Below are positions 34,287 to 43,560 of a DNA stretch of 45,459 nt, piece by piece; the stretch's first letter is position 1; each line of letters starts with the position of its first letter. The notes beneath the pieces were generated by a model, which was not told the DNA's origin, made no database searches, and saw only the letters and a program-made list of their open reading frames with translations. This DNA comes from Alphaproteobacteria bacterium (GTDB taxonomy: Bacteria; Pseudomonadota; Alphaproteobacteria; Rhodospirillales; Rhodospirillaceae), in NCBI GenBank assembly GCA_030835385.1, contig JAURPI010000028.1, forward strand, positions 1-45,459. The letters are read 5' to 3'. A program made the translations under genes and the position numbers.

Positions 34287-34937
34287 TCAGAAGACAAACG
34301 CAGGTTTGGCCGCAAATTCAGGCAATAAGGGCACGCTAGCGTCAAACTCCGTCCTTTTGCCAAAGGCATTGCCAGTCCGTTGAACCAAAGTCGCGCGGCC
34401 TACTGGCCCGTTTTGGACGACAGCAACCAATCGACCACCGTCTGCCAGTTGCTGCTGAATTCCATCGGGAATTTCCGACACCGCACCGTCAAAGACGATG
34501 ACGTCATAGGGCGCTTGGCTAGCGCATCCCTCATTCACCGAGGCAGACACCACTGCCACCGTATCCGCACCCAGTTCAGCAAGATGCTTCGATGCTGCAT
34601 CTTTGGTCGGACCGTCTTCTTCAACTGCAACAACGGAGCCAGCCATATGAGCCAAGACAGCTGCGATGTAGCCCGTCCCACAGGGCAGCACCAGCGCATG
34701 ATCCGACGCTTGCACATCGGAAAGTTGAAGCAAACGCGCCGCCACCATGGGTTCCATGAGCCAGCGACCGGCCGCCACTTCTAGGTCTTCATCGACATAG
34801 GCGAGAGACTGACGGGCCGCCGGAAGGAATTTTTCGCGTGGCACTTTGCCAATTGCGTCAATAACCAAAGGGTCGGTGACTTCATTCGTCCTGACTTGGC
34901 TCGCAACCATGTTGCGCCGTGCAAGCTCAAAATCCAT
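34287..34937 (-). CDS. pcm: Protein-L-isoaspartate O-methyltransferase family protein
   Basis: A 216-residue SAM-dependent methyltransferase of the PIMT family, which repairs isoaspartyl residues. N-terminal RRNMVASQVRTNEVTDPLVIDAIGKVPREKFLPA and a SAM motif I variant (VLPCGTGYIAAVLAHMAGSVVAVEED). This alphaproteobacterial group upstream of tolC is divergent from classical Pcm (canonical motif I has GSGSG/GTGSG), so true isoaspartyl activity is not assured. The 231-base gap to tolC probably holds the tolC promoter. Confidence 0.85.
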   Translation of the reverse strand: MDFELARRNMVASQVRTNEVTDPLVIDAIGKVPREKFLPAARQSLAYVDEDLEVAAGRWLMEPMVAARLLQLSDVQASDHALVLPCGTGYIAAVLAHMAGSVVAVEEDGPTKDAASKHLAELGADTVAVVSASVNEGCASQAPYDVIVFDGAVSEIPDGIQQQLADGGRLVAVVQNGPVGRATLVQRTGNAFGKRTEFDASVPLLPEFAAKPAFVF

Positions 34938-35087
34938 AGATGTGTCCCTTTCGATTGGACCACGTCAGCCTTTGGATGCCGCAGGCCTAAACGCAACCGC
35001 TTATACCGAACCAAGACAGGCAACTCAATCTCGACTGCCAATCTCATGCCATTGCTCATCGGCGTGTATCCCAGCATTTATGGGCGC

Positions 35088-35116
35088 TTGACCGCCCTTC
35101 GCTGCGCTTCTATAAA
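35088..35116 (+). promoter_or_regulatory. Promoter of the tRNA-Cys/tRNA-Asn pair
   Basis: TTGACC (35088-35093), a 17-base spacer and TATAAA (35111-35116) form a near-consensus sigma-70 promoter about 57 bases before the first tRNA. Confidence 0.75.
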
Positions 35117-35172
35117 ACGCCGCTTCGCGGTGATTCAAACCGTGATGAGGCTTATCTACATAGGTGGTCTCG

Positions 35173-35246
35173 GGCCGAGTGGCAGAGTGGTGATGCAGCG
35201 GACTGCAAATCCGTGTACGTCGGTTCGATTCCGGCCTCGGCCTCCA
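35173..35246 (+). tRNA. tRNA-Cys (GCA)
   Basis: The cloverleaf folds by eye. Acceptor GGCCGAG pairs with CTCGGCC, discriminator T, and CCA is encoded. Anticodon GCA at 35215-35217 sits in loop CTGCAAA. The T-arm contains GGTTCGATTCC. Together with tRNA-Asn it forms a small cluster 8 bases apart. Confidence 0.97.
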
Positions 35247-35254
35247 AGCAGTGG

Positions 35255-35329
35255 TCCGGCGTAGCTCAACGGTAGAGCATTCGACTGTTAATCGAAGGGT
35301 TGTAGGTTCGAATCCTACCGCCGGAGCCA
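35255..35329 (+). tRNA. tRNA-Asn (GTT)
   Basis: Acceptor TCCGGCG pairs with CGCCGGA, discriminator G, encoded CCA. Anticodon GTT at 35287-35289 sits in loop CTGTTAA. T-arm GGTTCGAATCC. It probably shares a transcript with the tRNA-Cys 8 bases upstream. Confidence 0.97.
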
Positions 35330-35469
35330 TCTTCTCCTCAGATACGGTCATCCCAGAGAGCGTCTATCGGTTCGACCCAATCCGATGAATACATGGGTGT
35401 TTGACCGTTTCGCTAGCCCTACGATATAAATGCTCGAGAATTCAAAGAAATGTTCGCGTTTTGCGGGCC

Positions 35470-36792
35470 ATGTGGGGAATTTTTGTGACCTTCAAGAAAC
35501 GCCTTCTCGCAGCAGTACTTGCGTCAGTGTCTGTTTGCGTCGTTACCTCTGTTCAAGCCGCGCCTCTTCGCGATGAACTTGTTGATCTCGTTGCGAACCA
35601 CCCTCTTATTCAATCCAATAAGTTCCAGCTGCAGTCTGCCGACCAAAATGTCCGCGCGGCTCTCTCCCCCTATTTGCCCACGCTTGATCTTACTGCGGAT
35701 GCAGGACAAGAGCGGATCAGCACAGCGGCGTTACGATCAACGCCGAACGGACCATCAGAGAGCGGCACAGAAACCTGGGGGCTCTCACTGACCCAGAACA
35801 TTTATGACGGCGGACTTAAGTCGTCTAATCGGACATCGTCTAAGCTGCAACGCGACGTCGCTGACATTACCCTGACCAGCGTGCGTCAAAGCATCATGTT
35901 TGAAGGCATCGCGGCTTATTTGGATGTTCTTCGCCAAGCTCAGCTTCTGAACCTGTCGACCCAAAACGAAGAAAATATTCGTCGGCAGCTGAACCTTGAA
36001 GATGAACGGGTGCGACGTGGCTCCGGGATTGCCGTTGACGTCCTGCAAGCTAAATCGAGACTTCAGATCGCGTTGGAGCGAAAGGTATTCGTGCAAGGGG
36101 CGCAAATAGATGCCCGCAGTCGATATCTGCAAGTGTTTAGCCGACAACCGGATCTCACAACGATGAGAATGCCGGCAGCACCTAGCAAACTCCTACCCAA
36201 TTCATTGGAAGACGCAATCAGCATTGCGCTTGTAGAAAATCCGGCAATCAAATCAGGGCAACGACAAATAGAAATCGCGGATCAGAACCGTGAAGGTGTT
36301 GTCTCAGAGTTTTACCCGACCATCGATATTGTTGCTGAGGGCAACTACGAAGATGATTTCAACGGCGTCCCAGGCATTCGCCGGGATTACTCCGTAAAAG
36401 TTCGCGCGAATTGGAATCTGTTCAACGGTCTAAGTACTAAATCCAGAACGAAGGGTGCCGCTTATACCTACCAAGCGCGTCAAAGTGATTACGTTCAAAC
36501 ACGCCGCAAGATAGAAGAACAAACGCGACTGTCTTGGCAGGCACTCATGACGGCGCGCGAGCGGGTCGAACTCCTCGACAACGCTGTGAATATTGCCGGA
36601 GAGGTTTTTGAATCACGGGAGCGCCTTCGTGAATCTGGCAGGGAAACAGCTTTGAACGTGCTTGATGCAGAGAACGAAGTGTTTAACGCACGCATCAACT
36701 ATACTTCGGCGCTGTTTGATGCGCGTGCCGCCTCTTTTCAATTGCTTCTCGCGATGGGACGGCTAGACCAGGTGGTTGGCCAAGGCCGCTAG
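35470..36792 (+). CDS. TolC-family outer-membrane protein (type I secretion copy)
   Basis: Outer-membrane duct protein, about 440 residues. ATG 35470 gives MWGIFVTFKKRLLAAVLASV. GTG 35485 (TFKKRLLAAVLASVSVCVVTSVQA) has the better ribosome site, GGGGA six bases upstream, and gives a cleaner signal peptide. TolC repeats are visible: LRDELVDLVANHPLIQSNKFQLQSA and LEDAISIALVENPAIKSGQRQIEIA, each followed by long helices and WGLSLTQNIYDGG / RANWNLFNGL strand motifs. Being next to an ABC exporter and HlyD adaptor, it is probably their exit channel (inference). The 140 bases between it and tRNA-Asn contain no terminator I could define. Confidence 0.9.
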   Translation: MWGIFVTFKKRLLAAVLASVSVCVVTSVQAAPLRDELVDLVANHPLIQSNKFQLQSADQNVRAALSPYLPTLDLTADAGQERISTAALRSTPNGPSESGTETWGLSLTQNIYDGGLKSSNRTSSKLQRDVADITLTSVRQSIMFEGIAAYLDVLRQAQLLNLSTQNEENIRRQLNLEDERVRRGSGIAVDVLQAKSRLQIALERKVFVQGAQIDARSRYLQVFSRQPDLTTMRMPAAPSKLLPNSLEDAISIALVENPAIKSGQRQIEIADQNREGVVSEFYPTIDIVAEGNYEDDFNGVPGIRRDYSVKVRANWNLFNGLSTKSRTKGAAYTYQARQSDYVQTRRKIEEQTRLSWQALMTARERVELLDNAVNIAGEVFESRERLRESGRETALNVLDAENEVFNARINYTSALFDARAASFQLLLAMGRLDQVVGQGR

Positions 36793-36805
36793 GCCACAGA
36801 AAAAC

Positions 36806-39196
36806 CTATTTGCTTGTTGCGACGAAAACTCCGTCCCAATCGGACGGCGGGGGTTCGGTCTTGTACATCTTCATGCGGTCCTCATAGAGGGCATAGAACC
36901 GATCCAACTCATGCACCAAACCAACGCCCTGCATGGTCTGAATTTTGGCCCGCGCTTCACCAATTATAACAGCTGTCCCAGTCCAATCTTGGCTGCGGTA
37001 TGTTTTAATGATCCCGTCGTGGATCTCTTTGAGCTCTTTAAAGTCTGGGTTTTGTGCAACATCAGGATCGCCAAGCAGCGCATGAATGCGGACAGCCTCT
37101 GTCTTGCCTTTCACCATAATCAGATCAAGCTCGACTTCCGCATAGTCCGGCGCTAGTTCAGCCGTGACGTCGCCAATAACAATTGTCACGCCGTAAGCCT
37201 TTGATTGCCCCTCCAGACGAGAAGCTAGGTTTACGCTATCGCCAAGCACGGAATAATCGAAACGTTGTTCGGACCCCATATTGCCAACACAAGCTTCACC
37301 CGTGTTAAGGCCGATGCCGATTTTTATGGGGCGATGCTCCCGCCCCTCTTCTTCTGCTTCCTGCTCAAGCGTATTGTTTAGCACCTCAAGTGCGTCGATC
37401 ATTAACAAGGCTGACTCACATGCATCACGTGCATGATCTTCATCAGCCAACGGCGCATTCCAAAACGCCATGATGCAGTCACCCATGTACTTATCAATCG
37501 TTCCATTGTGACTGAGGATTAAATTCGTCATGGGTGTCAGGAACTTGTTTATAAGACTCGTCAAACCCTGCGCATCAAACAATTCCGAGATTGAAGTAAA
37601 GCCGCGCACGTCACAGAACATAAATGTCATTTCGCGCATCTCGCCGCCGAGCGCGAGCTGATCCGGATCGTCCGCTAGTTTCTTGACTAGGTCTGGCGAC
37701 AAGTACTGCCCGAATGCTGAGCGCACCTGTTTACGCTGAGCCTCTTCTTGAATAAACGCGGCGTATGTCAAGAAACCATAAATCAAAATCCCGACCATGA
37801 TTGGAAAACCAGGATCCCATAATTCCAGCCGGGTCGAATAGGCATCCCAAGAGTACCAAATAACGGATGCCATGATACCCATGAACACCCATATGGAAAT
37901 ACGTGCGGGAAGAATTGGCGTGATAATAATCATCAAGATGCCAATGAAGATCGCGGCCAGAACTTCAAAGCCGTCAGCTGTTGACAATCTTGTTAACTGG
38001 GTTCCGTTGAGCACGTTTTCGATAATGTTGGCGTGAACCTCCACGCCCGGTACTGCCGGGTCTAGAGGTGTTGCACGAACATCGAATAGGCCCTGAGAAG
38101 ACGTGCCTACAAGCGCGATCTTACCTTCAATTCGACTGCGGTCAACGCGTTCGCTCAATACGCTGGCAGCGGGAATATAGTTCGCTTTGTACTCACGATT
38201 GGGCGTGTAATAGACCCAAATACGAGCGTTCCGATCGACAGCTATTTCAATATTTTCTCTGACCGGTCGAAGCTTCTGCAAAATAATCCGTTGCAAGCCA
38301 TCGTTCTCATCGGTGTCGACGATTACAGTGCGGGCCCCTAAATGAAGGCGGATGCTTTCGAGAGATAGTGACGGGAATATTCCATTGGGGCTCGCCACGG
38401 CCATGGAAACACGACGCACGATGCCATCAAGGCGGTCTTCCGCGACACTAAACACCCCTCGCCCCGCCGCTGCGCGATCCAAGACCTCGACATTACGAAG
38501 AATGAAGGGATGGTCCTCCAACCAAGGACGTGGATTAGAACCACGCTCACCGCGAATTGATGATCGGGTATAGCCCGGATCAGAACGGGCAACTGACAAC
38601 GGTGTATGGCCCGTGACGACAATTTTACTTTTCTTGATTGCCGCGGCGAAGACGTCGTCATTCGTGGGAATAGCTTTGAGGGTGTTCCGGGTCTCCTCAG
38701 TAATGCCGTCAATGCCATCCGCCAAATTGGCGATTGACGTTGTATCCACTTCCGGGAAAACAATATCAAAGGCGATAGCAGTGGCACCCATTGCGGTGAG
38801 TTTCTCGACCAACTCCGCCCAACGTGTGCGTGGCCATGGCCATTGCCCATATTCGTCTAGACTTCCCTCATCCAGATCGATAACTACAACCTGACCTGAT
38901 TGCCCCATAAAAGGGCGAGGCTTAATGTTCTGGTAGGTGTCAAACGTTTTCGCCCGGATGAGCCGCAGCAACTCGGGGTCATCGTTACGGATCCAAACCA
39001 AACCGATGAGCGCAAGTATTGTTGTTAACCGACCGGTCTGGATCAGTGATTTATTGAACCATCGCAACCACCATCGGATAGAAAGGAAACGCCCCAATTC
39101 CATACGCGAAAGCAGCGCCTCTGCCTTCCCACTAATAAGGGGGGAGGGTAGAGCAACCTCACCGTCTTCTTCATCATTTGGAGTATCGTCCCGCAC
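36806..39196 (-). CDS. CHASE2-domain adenylate cyclase
   Basis: A 796-residue membrane signalling enzyme. Membrane helix about 55-72; extracytoplasmic CHASE2 sensor about 80-400 (VVVIDLDEGSLDEYGQWPWPR ... GKIALVGTSSQGLFDVRATPL). Three membrane helices at about 410-490. Class III cyclase domain about 530-700, with metal-binding Asp in TFMFCDVRGFTSISE, Lys and Asp in TIDKYMGDCIMAFW, and LGDSVNLASRLEG. The Lys/Asp pair points to ATP rather than GTP. It starts at GTG 39196 by frame length; the next in-frame ATG is at residue 32. It converges on TolC and is divergent from the ABC exporter, thus inside the secretion locus. Confidence 0.92.
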   Translation of the reverse strand: MRDDTPNDEEDGEVALPSPLISGKAEALLSRMELGRFLSIRWWLRWFNKSLIQTGRLTTILALIGLVWIRNDDPELLRLIRAKTFDTYQNIKPRPFMGQSGQVVVIDLDEGSLDEYGQWPWPRTRWAELVEKLTAMGATAIAFDIVFPEVDTTSIANLADGIDGITEETRNTLKAIPTNDDVFAAAIKKSKIVVTGHTPLSVARSDPGYTRSSIRGERGSNPRPWLEDHPFILRNVEVLDRAAAGRGVFSVAEDRLDGIVRRVSMAVASPNGIFPSLSLESIRLHLGARTVIVDTDENDGLQRIILQKLRPVRENIEIAVDRNARIWVYYTPNREYKANYIPAASVLSERVDRSRIEGKIALVGTSSQGLFDVRATPLDPAVPGVEVHANIIENVLNGTQLTRLSTADGFEVLAAIFIGILMIIITPILPARISIWVFMGIMASVIWYSWDAYSTRLELWDPGFPIMVGILIYGFLTYAAFIQEEAQRKQVRSAFGQYLSPDLVKKLADDPDQLALGGEMREMTFMFCDVRGFTSISELFDAQGLTSLINKFLTPMTNLILSHNGTIDKYMGDCIMAFWNAPLADEDHARDACESALLMIDALEVLNNTLEQEAEEEGREHRPIKIGIGLNTGEACVGNMGSEQRFDYSVLGDSVNLASRLEGQSKAYGVTIVIGDVTAELAPDYAEVELDLIMVKGKTEAVRIHALLGDPDVAQNPDFKELKEIHDGIIKTYRSQDWTGTAVIIGEARAKIQTMQGVGLVHELDRFYALYEDRMKMYKTEPPPSDWDGVFVATSK

Positions 39197-39337
39197 AGCG
39201 CCCCCAGCGCCTACCCCTCATTTAGATCTTATTCTAACTGGGCTGCGCACAGTGTTATAGGAAATTCCAGTGTTCTTGGCGATCTCAGAATTACCGGCAA
39301 ACTATCCTTACGCTCTAAAAGGGACTAAATATCAGCG

Positions 39338-41158
39338 ATGCCAGAGATAACCGGTCCCATTTCTAGGTTTTTTGCAACGCCAGAGAGAGCGTGGCTCAAA
39401 GATTTTCTTGAGCCGCTGCAAACGATGTTCAAGGAAGTCCTTCTGGTTTCCCTATTCGTCAATATCCTGGCAGTGGCGGTTCCTGTATTTGTCCTCCAGG
39501 TCTATGACCGGGTGGTTTTTCACGCTGGCATGACCACATTGCAAGGCCTTGTCATTGGCATGGTTATTGTCATCGCGTTTGATTTCATTTTGCGGCAAAC
39601 CCGTTCCAAAGTGATGCAAAGCGTCGCTCTCCGTCTAGACATCGCCGTAGGGCGGCACTTATTCGAGAAAATAATGGCGCTGCCACTTCGCAGTCTCGAA
39701 AGCCGTCCTGCCTCATACTGGCAATTGTTATTCCGTGATGTTGAGGCCGTGCGCAACACGTTGTCGGGCGTATCAGCTATTCTTTGCGCGGACCTACCTT
39801 TCGCAGTCCTATTTCTTACGGTCGTGTTCCTGATTGCGTGGCCCGTCGCATGGGTTCTGGTGATCATTTTTGTGGTTTTTGTCGTTCTGGCTTGGCGCTC
39901 CGGACAAGTCGTTGCCGCAGCAGCTGAAGAAGAAAAGACGAAAATCATCAATCGGGACGGACTCATTACAGAAATGATTATGGGGCGGAGTACGATCAAA
40001 GCTCTCGCCATGGCAGATCATTTGCGGCCACTTTGGGAAGACCGACAAGCCGAAGCGATCGAGCAGTCATTGATCCGAGGCACTAAGACAGACTCCTTTG
40101 TCAATGCGGGACACGGCCTGACCATGTTTACGACGGTTGCGATGACCACGGTCGGTGCCGTCGCGATTATGAATCAAGAGCTGACCATTGGCGGACTAAT
40201 TGCTGCAAACATGCTCAGCGGCCGTTTGCTTGGACCTCTCAATCAATTGGTTGGGGCGTGGCGCAATTTCGTATCCTTCGGGCAGTCCGTAGATCGCCTC
40301 GGAACCATATTTAGTGAAGCGGAAGATAAGAGTGATACCGCCATAGCCCTTGAGCGCCCCAAAGGGCGAATCACTTTTGAAGAAACCACTTTTAAGTACG
40401 GCGAAAACGCGCCACCGGTTGTTGACGATGTCAAACTGGATATCGCGCCTGGGGGTGTGACAGCAATTATGGGCGCCAACGGCAGCGGAAAAACGACGCT
40501 GCTCAAATTACTGCTCGGCCTTTATACCCCGGTCAGCGGGCGGGTCCTTCTCGATGGCGCCGACATAAAACAATTCTCTAGGAAAGACCTTGCGCATTGG
40601 ATTGGCTATGCCCCGCAGGAATGCATCCTGTTCAATGGCACGGTTCGTGACAACATCGCCCAAACCCGGCCGGACGCTGAGGACGGTGAAATTGTGCGCG
40701 CCTCTACACTTGCCCAAGCCCACGACATGCTTATCAATTTACCCGATGGTTATGGCACTTTAGTTGGTGAAGGTGGATCACTTTTGTCGGGCGGGATGCG
40801 ACAACGTATAGCCATAGCTCGCGCCCTACTTGGATCGCCTCCTGTTATTGTTATGGACGAACCATCAGGCAGTTTAGATAAGGATGCTGAAGCAAACCTG
40901 AGACAAACACTCTCTGAGCTCGGCAAAACACACACCGTCATCGTCGTAACGCATAGCCCGATCCTGCTGCAGGCCTGTAGAAATGTCATCATCATGGACA
41001 AAGGGCGTATACGAGCTGCCGGTCCCATACAAAAGGTCATGGACGCGATGGCCGCAGCCCAAACTGAGAGTGGCAAACCGGTTAAGGCTATCCCCCTCAA
41101 GGTCACAAAAGTAGACCCGCAGGACAAAGACAGCATCTCTGAAACAGCGGATCAGTAA
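39338..41158 (+). CDS. Type I secretion ABC exporter (PrtD/HlyB family)
   Basis: Inner-membrane ATPase/permease of a type I secretion system, 606 residues. The N-terminus has no C39 peptidase-like domain. Membrane domain about 30-310. Nucleotide-binding domain about 345-570 with Walker A GANGSGKT at 379-386, signature LSGGM at 483-487, Walker B VIVMDE at 503-508 and the switch His in VVTHSP. The C-terminal 45 residues are hydrophilic. Start ATG 39338 is preceded by AGGGA. It is followed by the HlyD adaptor 19 bases later. No RTX or other substrate gene is in the window. Confidence 0.93.
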   Translation: MPEITGPISRFFATPERAWLKDFLEPLQTMFKEVLLVSLFVNILAVAVPVFVLQVYDRVVFHAGMTTLQGLVIGMVIVIAFDFILRQTRSKVMQSVALRLDIAVGRHLFEKIMALPLRSLESRPASYWQLLFRDVEAVRNTLSGVSAILCADLPFAVLFLTVVFLIAWPVAWVLVIIFVVFVVLAWRSGQVVAAAAEEEKTKIINRDGLITEMIMGRSTIKALAMADHLRPLWEDRQAEAIEQSLIRGTKTDSFVNAGHGLTMFTTVAMTTVGAVAIMNQELTIGGLIAANMLSGRLLGPLNQLVGAWRNFVSFGQSVDRLGTIFSEAEDKSDTAIALERPKGRITFEETTFKYGENAPPVVDDVKLDIAPGGVTAIMGANGSGKTTLLKLLLGLYTPVSGRVLLDGADIKQFSRKDLAHWIGYAPQECILFNGTVRDNIAQTRPDAEDGEIVRASTLAQAHDMLINLPDGYGTLVGEGGSLLSGGMRQRIAIARALLGSPPVIVMDEPSGSLDKDAEANLRQTLSELGKTHTVIVVTHSPILLQACRNVIIMDKGRIRAAGPIQKVMDAMAAAQTESGKPVKAIPLKVTKVDPQDKDSISETADQ

Positions 41159-41177
41159 GGGCAGCTTCGGACACACT

Positions 41178-42467
41178 ATGAGCCAACTCGACGATCTACT
41201 CGAACACAATACGGCGCCAAGCTGGCGCATTGTGGCCTATGGAATCATGGGCTTGCTTGGCATGTTCCTTTTGTGGTCCGCCTTTGCTGATTTAGATGAA
41301 GTCGCTATTGCCCCAGGCGAGGTTGTCCCGCAAGGGCGCGTCAAAACAATTCAACACCTTGAAGGTGGCATAATCGACGAATTGTTAGTACGTGACGGCG
41401 ACACTGTTCGCGAAGGCACACCCCTCGTCCAATTGGATTTAGCTGGAACTGTAACCAACATCGAGGAACTACAAGTTCGCCGTGATGGCCTGCTCATCCG
41501 TAAAGCTCGATTAGAGGCTGAGGCCAATAGCACATCGCTGACACTGCCAGCAGATCTGACGCCTGGCATGGACAGCATTATCGAGGCGGAGCGTAAAGCG
41601 TATGAAGCGCGCCTCAAGGAATTAAATAGTACGCGTGCTGTTCTTGAGGGACAGGCTGTGCAACGCGGGCAAGATGTTCGTGAAGTTGAAGCGCGCCTCA
41701 ACGCCGTTCGAACAAACCTTGGTCTCGCGCGTCAACGGCTCACAATGTCGGCTGACCTTTTACGAGACAAATTGCAGTCGCCTATGGATCACCTTCAAAT
41801 TGAAAGTGAAGTCGAAAGTTTCGAAGGGGAAATTGCAGCCCTGACCGAAGCTCTACCCCGCGCCCAAGCCGCCATGAACGAAGCATTAGAGCGTGTTCAG
41901 GAACTTAATTTGCGTTTCGCCCGCGAAGCACGAGAGGAACTGGGTGAAACAGAAATGGGAATTGCCCGGACGCGCGAATTATTAGCAACTGCCGACGATC
42001 AACAAACACGCACTACGATCAGAAGCCCAATCACTGGCGTGGTCAAGAACATGCGCTACACCACAATTGGTGGCGTCGTCCGGCCTGGGGAACCCATTCT
42101 CGATATCGTGCCGTCAGAAGACACCTTAGTTGTGGAAGCGCGCCTCAATCCAATGGACCGAGGTTTCGTACAAGAAGGCCAGGACGCGACAATCAAAATT
42201 GATACTTTTGATTTTGTCCGCTATGGCGGCATTGAAGGCGAAGTAATTTCTGTTGCGCCAGATTCCACAATGCCCGAAAACGCGGCACCATATTTTAAAG
42301 TCGTGATTAAAACCGCGCAGCCGTGGCTCGGGAACGAAGAAGATGGCTTTGTTATATCTCCAGGAATGGGGGCGACTGTAGACATCCACACCGGCACCAA
42401 ATCCGTGATGGACTATCTCATCAGGCCGGTTTTGAAATTAAAGCACGAATCTTTTCGAGAGCGCTGA
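41178..42467 (+). CDS. HlyD-family membrane fusion protein (type I secretion adaptor)
   Basis: Periplasmic adaptor joining the ABC exporter to the TolC-like channel, 429 residues. A single membrane helix lies at about residues 17-36. The lipoyl-type half motif GRVKTIQHLEGGIIDELLVRDGDTV follows, then a long coiled coil at about 100-270 (EARLKELNSTRAVLEGQ, LRDKLQSPMDHLQIE...). The second half is RSPITGVVKNMRYTTIGGVVRPGEP, then the beta-barrel domain to the end (IRPVLKLKHESFRER, conserved 'YLIRPV' end). It is co-transcribed with the ABC gene. The next gene is convergent with an 8-base gap. Confidence 0.93.
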   Translation: MSQLDDLLEHNTAPSWRIVAYGIMGLLGMFLLWSAFADLDEVAIAPGEVVPQGRVKTIQHLEGGIIDELLVRDGDTVREGTPLVQLDLAGTVTNIEELQVRRDGLLIRKARLEAEANSTSLTLPADLTPGMDSIIEAERKAYEARLKELNSTRAVLEGQAVQRGQDVREVEARLNAVRTNLGLARQRLTMSADLLRDKLQSPMDHLQIESEVESFEGEIAALTEALPRAQAAMNEALERVQELNLRFAREAREELGETEMGIARTRELLATADDQQTRTTIRSPITGVVKNMRYTTIGGVVRPGEPILDIVPSEDTLVVEARLNPMDRGFVQEGQDATIKIDTFDFVRYGGIEGEVISVAPDSTMPENAAPYFKVVIKTAQPWLGNEEDGFVISPGMGATVDIHTGTKSVMDYLIRPVLKLKHESFRER

Positions 42468-42475
42468 GACCTTTC

Positions 42476-43303
42476 TTACTGACCAGGAATCAGGGTCATA
42501 CGCTCTCTAGCAACGAGAGCGCCATCCCACATGTCACGCGCCTTAAGTTCGACTTCTCGCATAAAGTCATCGTTGTGGTCGGGATCATGATGGAAGATTG
42601 CAAGTTGCTTCACGTCTGCATCTTTGCACAACCGAACACCCTCTTCCCATGTTGAATGGCCCCAGCCAATTTTTTCTGGAAACTCTTCATCCGTGTAGGT
42701 CGAGTCATAAACGACAAGATCCGCACCCTCGATTAGGGCAAGCACATTTTCATCGGGTTTACCGATAATGTGTTCAGTATCGGTGACATAGCAGATCGAC
42801 TGACCGTCATGCTCTATCCGGTATCCAGTTGCCCCATTAGGATGATTGAGCGGTTTGGTTGCCAGATTTACACCTGGATACAATTCCCACTTTTCACCTG
42901 TTTGAAAGTCCACAAAATCAAGGTTGGCCTGTAACGCTTCTAGCGGCACAGGAAAGATGGGGTTCGCCATCTGATTAGCCAGAACGTTCTCGATACCACC
43001 ATGATCAAATAAATTTCCCCCGTAAATGGAAAATTTACAATCTGACATAAAAGCAGGTCCAAAGAATGGGAATCCGCTTATGTGATCACCATGCCCATGG
43101 GTAAGAAGAATGACGCCATCTTTGACCCCGTCCTTAACAAATTCATCGCCAAGCTGTCTTATGCCTGTACCAGCATCAAGAATAATTCGTTTGTCGCCAG
43201 CAAACACCTCAAGACAGCTCGTATTGCCGCCATAGACCATATGCTGCGGCGATGGACAAGCAATACTGCCTCTAACGCCCCAAAACTTAACTGCCAAAGT
43301 CAT
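42476..43303 (-). CDS. Metallo-beta-lactamase-fold hydrolase
   Basis: A 275-residue MBL-fold enzyme. It starts MTLAVKFWGVRGSIACPSPQ, typical of the group often annotated 'MBL fold metallo-hydrolase' near RNase Z/PhnP. The metal motif is THGHGDH (His69, His71, Asp73, His74), with further ligands in NHPNG, VTDTEH and FHHDPDHND. Substrate unknown; a phosphodiesterase is plausible for this fold (inference). Standing beside a secretion locus that contains an adenylate cyclase, a cyclic-nucleotide substrate is conceivable but unsupported. Confidence 0.85.
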   Translation of the reverse strand: MTLAVKFWGVRGSIACPSPQHMVYGGNTSCLEVFAGDKRIILDAGTGIRQLGDEFVKDGVKDGVILLTHGHGDHISGFPFFGPAFMSDCKFSIYGGNLFDHGGIENVLANQMANPIFPVPLEALQANLDFVDFQTGEKWELYPGVNLATKPLNHPNGATGYRIEHDGQSICYVTDTEHIIGKPDENVLALIEGADLVVYDSTYTDEEFPEKIGWGHSTWEEGVRLCKDADVKQLAIFHHDPDHNDDFMREVELKARDMWDGALVARERMTLIPGQ

Positions 43304-43560
43304 TCATACTGATCCATGTCGTTCATTACCCAGCTAGGCTGGAAATGCCGTGTCTAAAATAGGAAGGAATTTTAACACGCTGATTATACTTACCGAAACA
43401 TAATTACTTAAAGTTTCGACCGGTACTGGCGTTTAATTAATATGAGAATATTTCAATCGCGGAAACCAGAACCTCTCGATATACCCGACAGCGGAATGAG
43501 GGTCTTTTATGCCTTGAAAGGAGGCAATTTTTCCCATTAATTGGCAAATCTAGCAAGATC
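43304..43560. other. Gap between gcrA and the MBL hydrolase gene
   Basis: About 257 AT-rich bases with no gene. It should carry the promoter of the hydrolase gene and the end of the gcrA transcript. No intrinsic terminator with a clear stem and T-tract was found; a short ORF frame overlapping gcrA here is a shadow. Confidence 0.4.
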
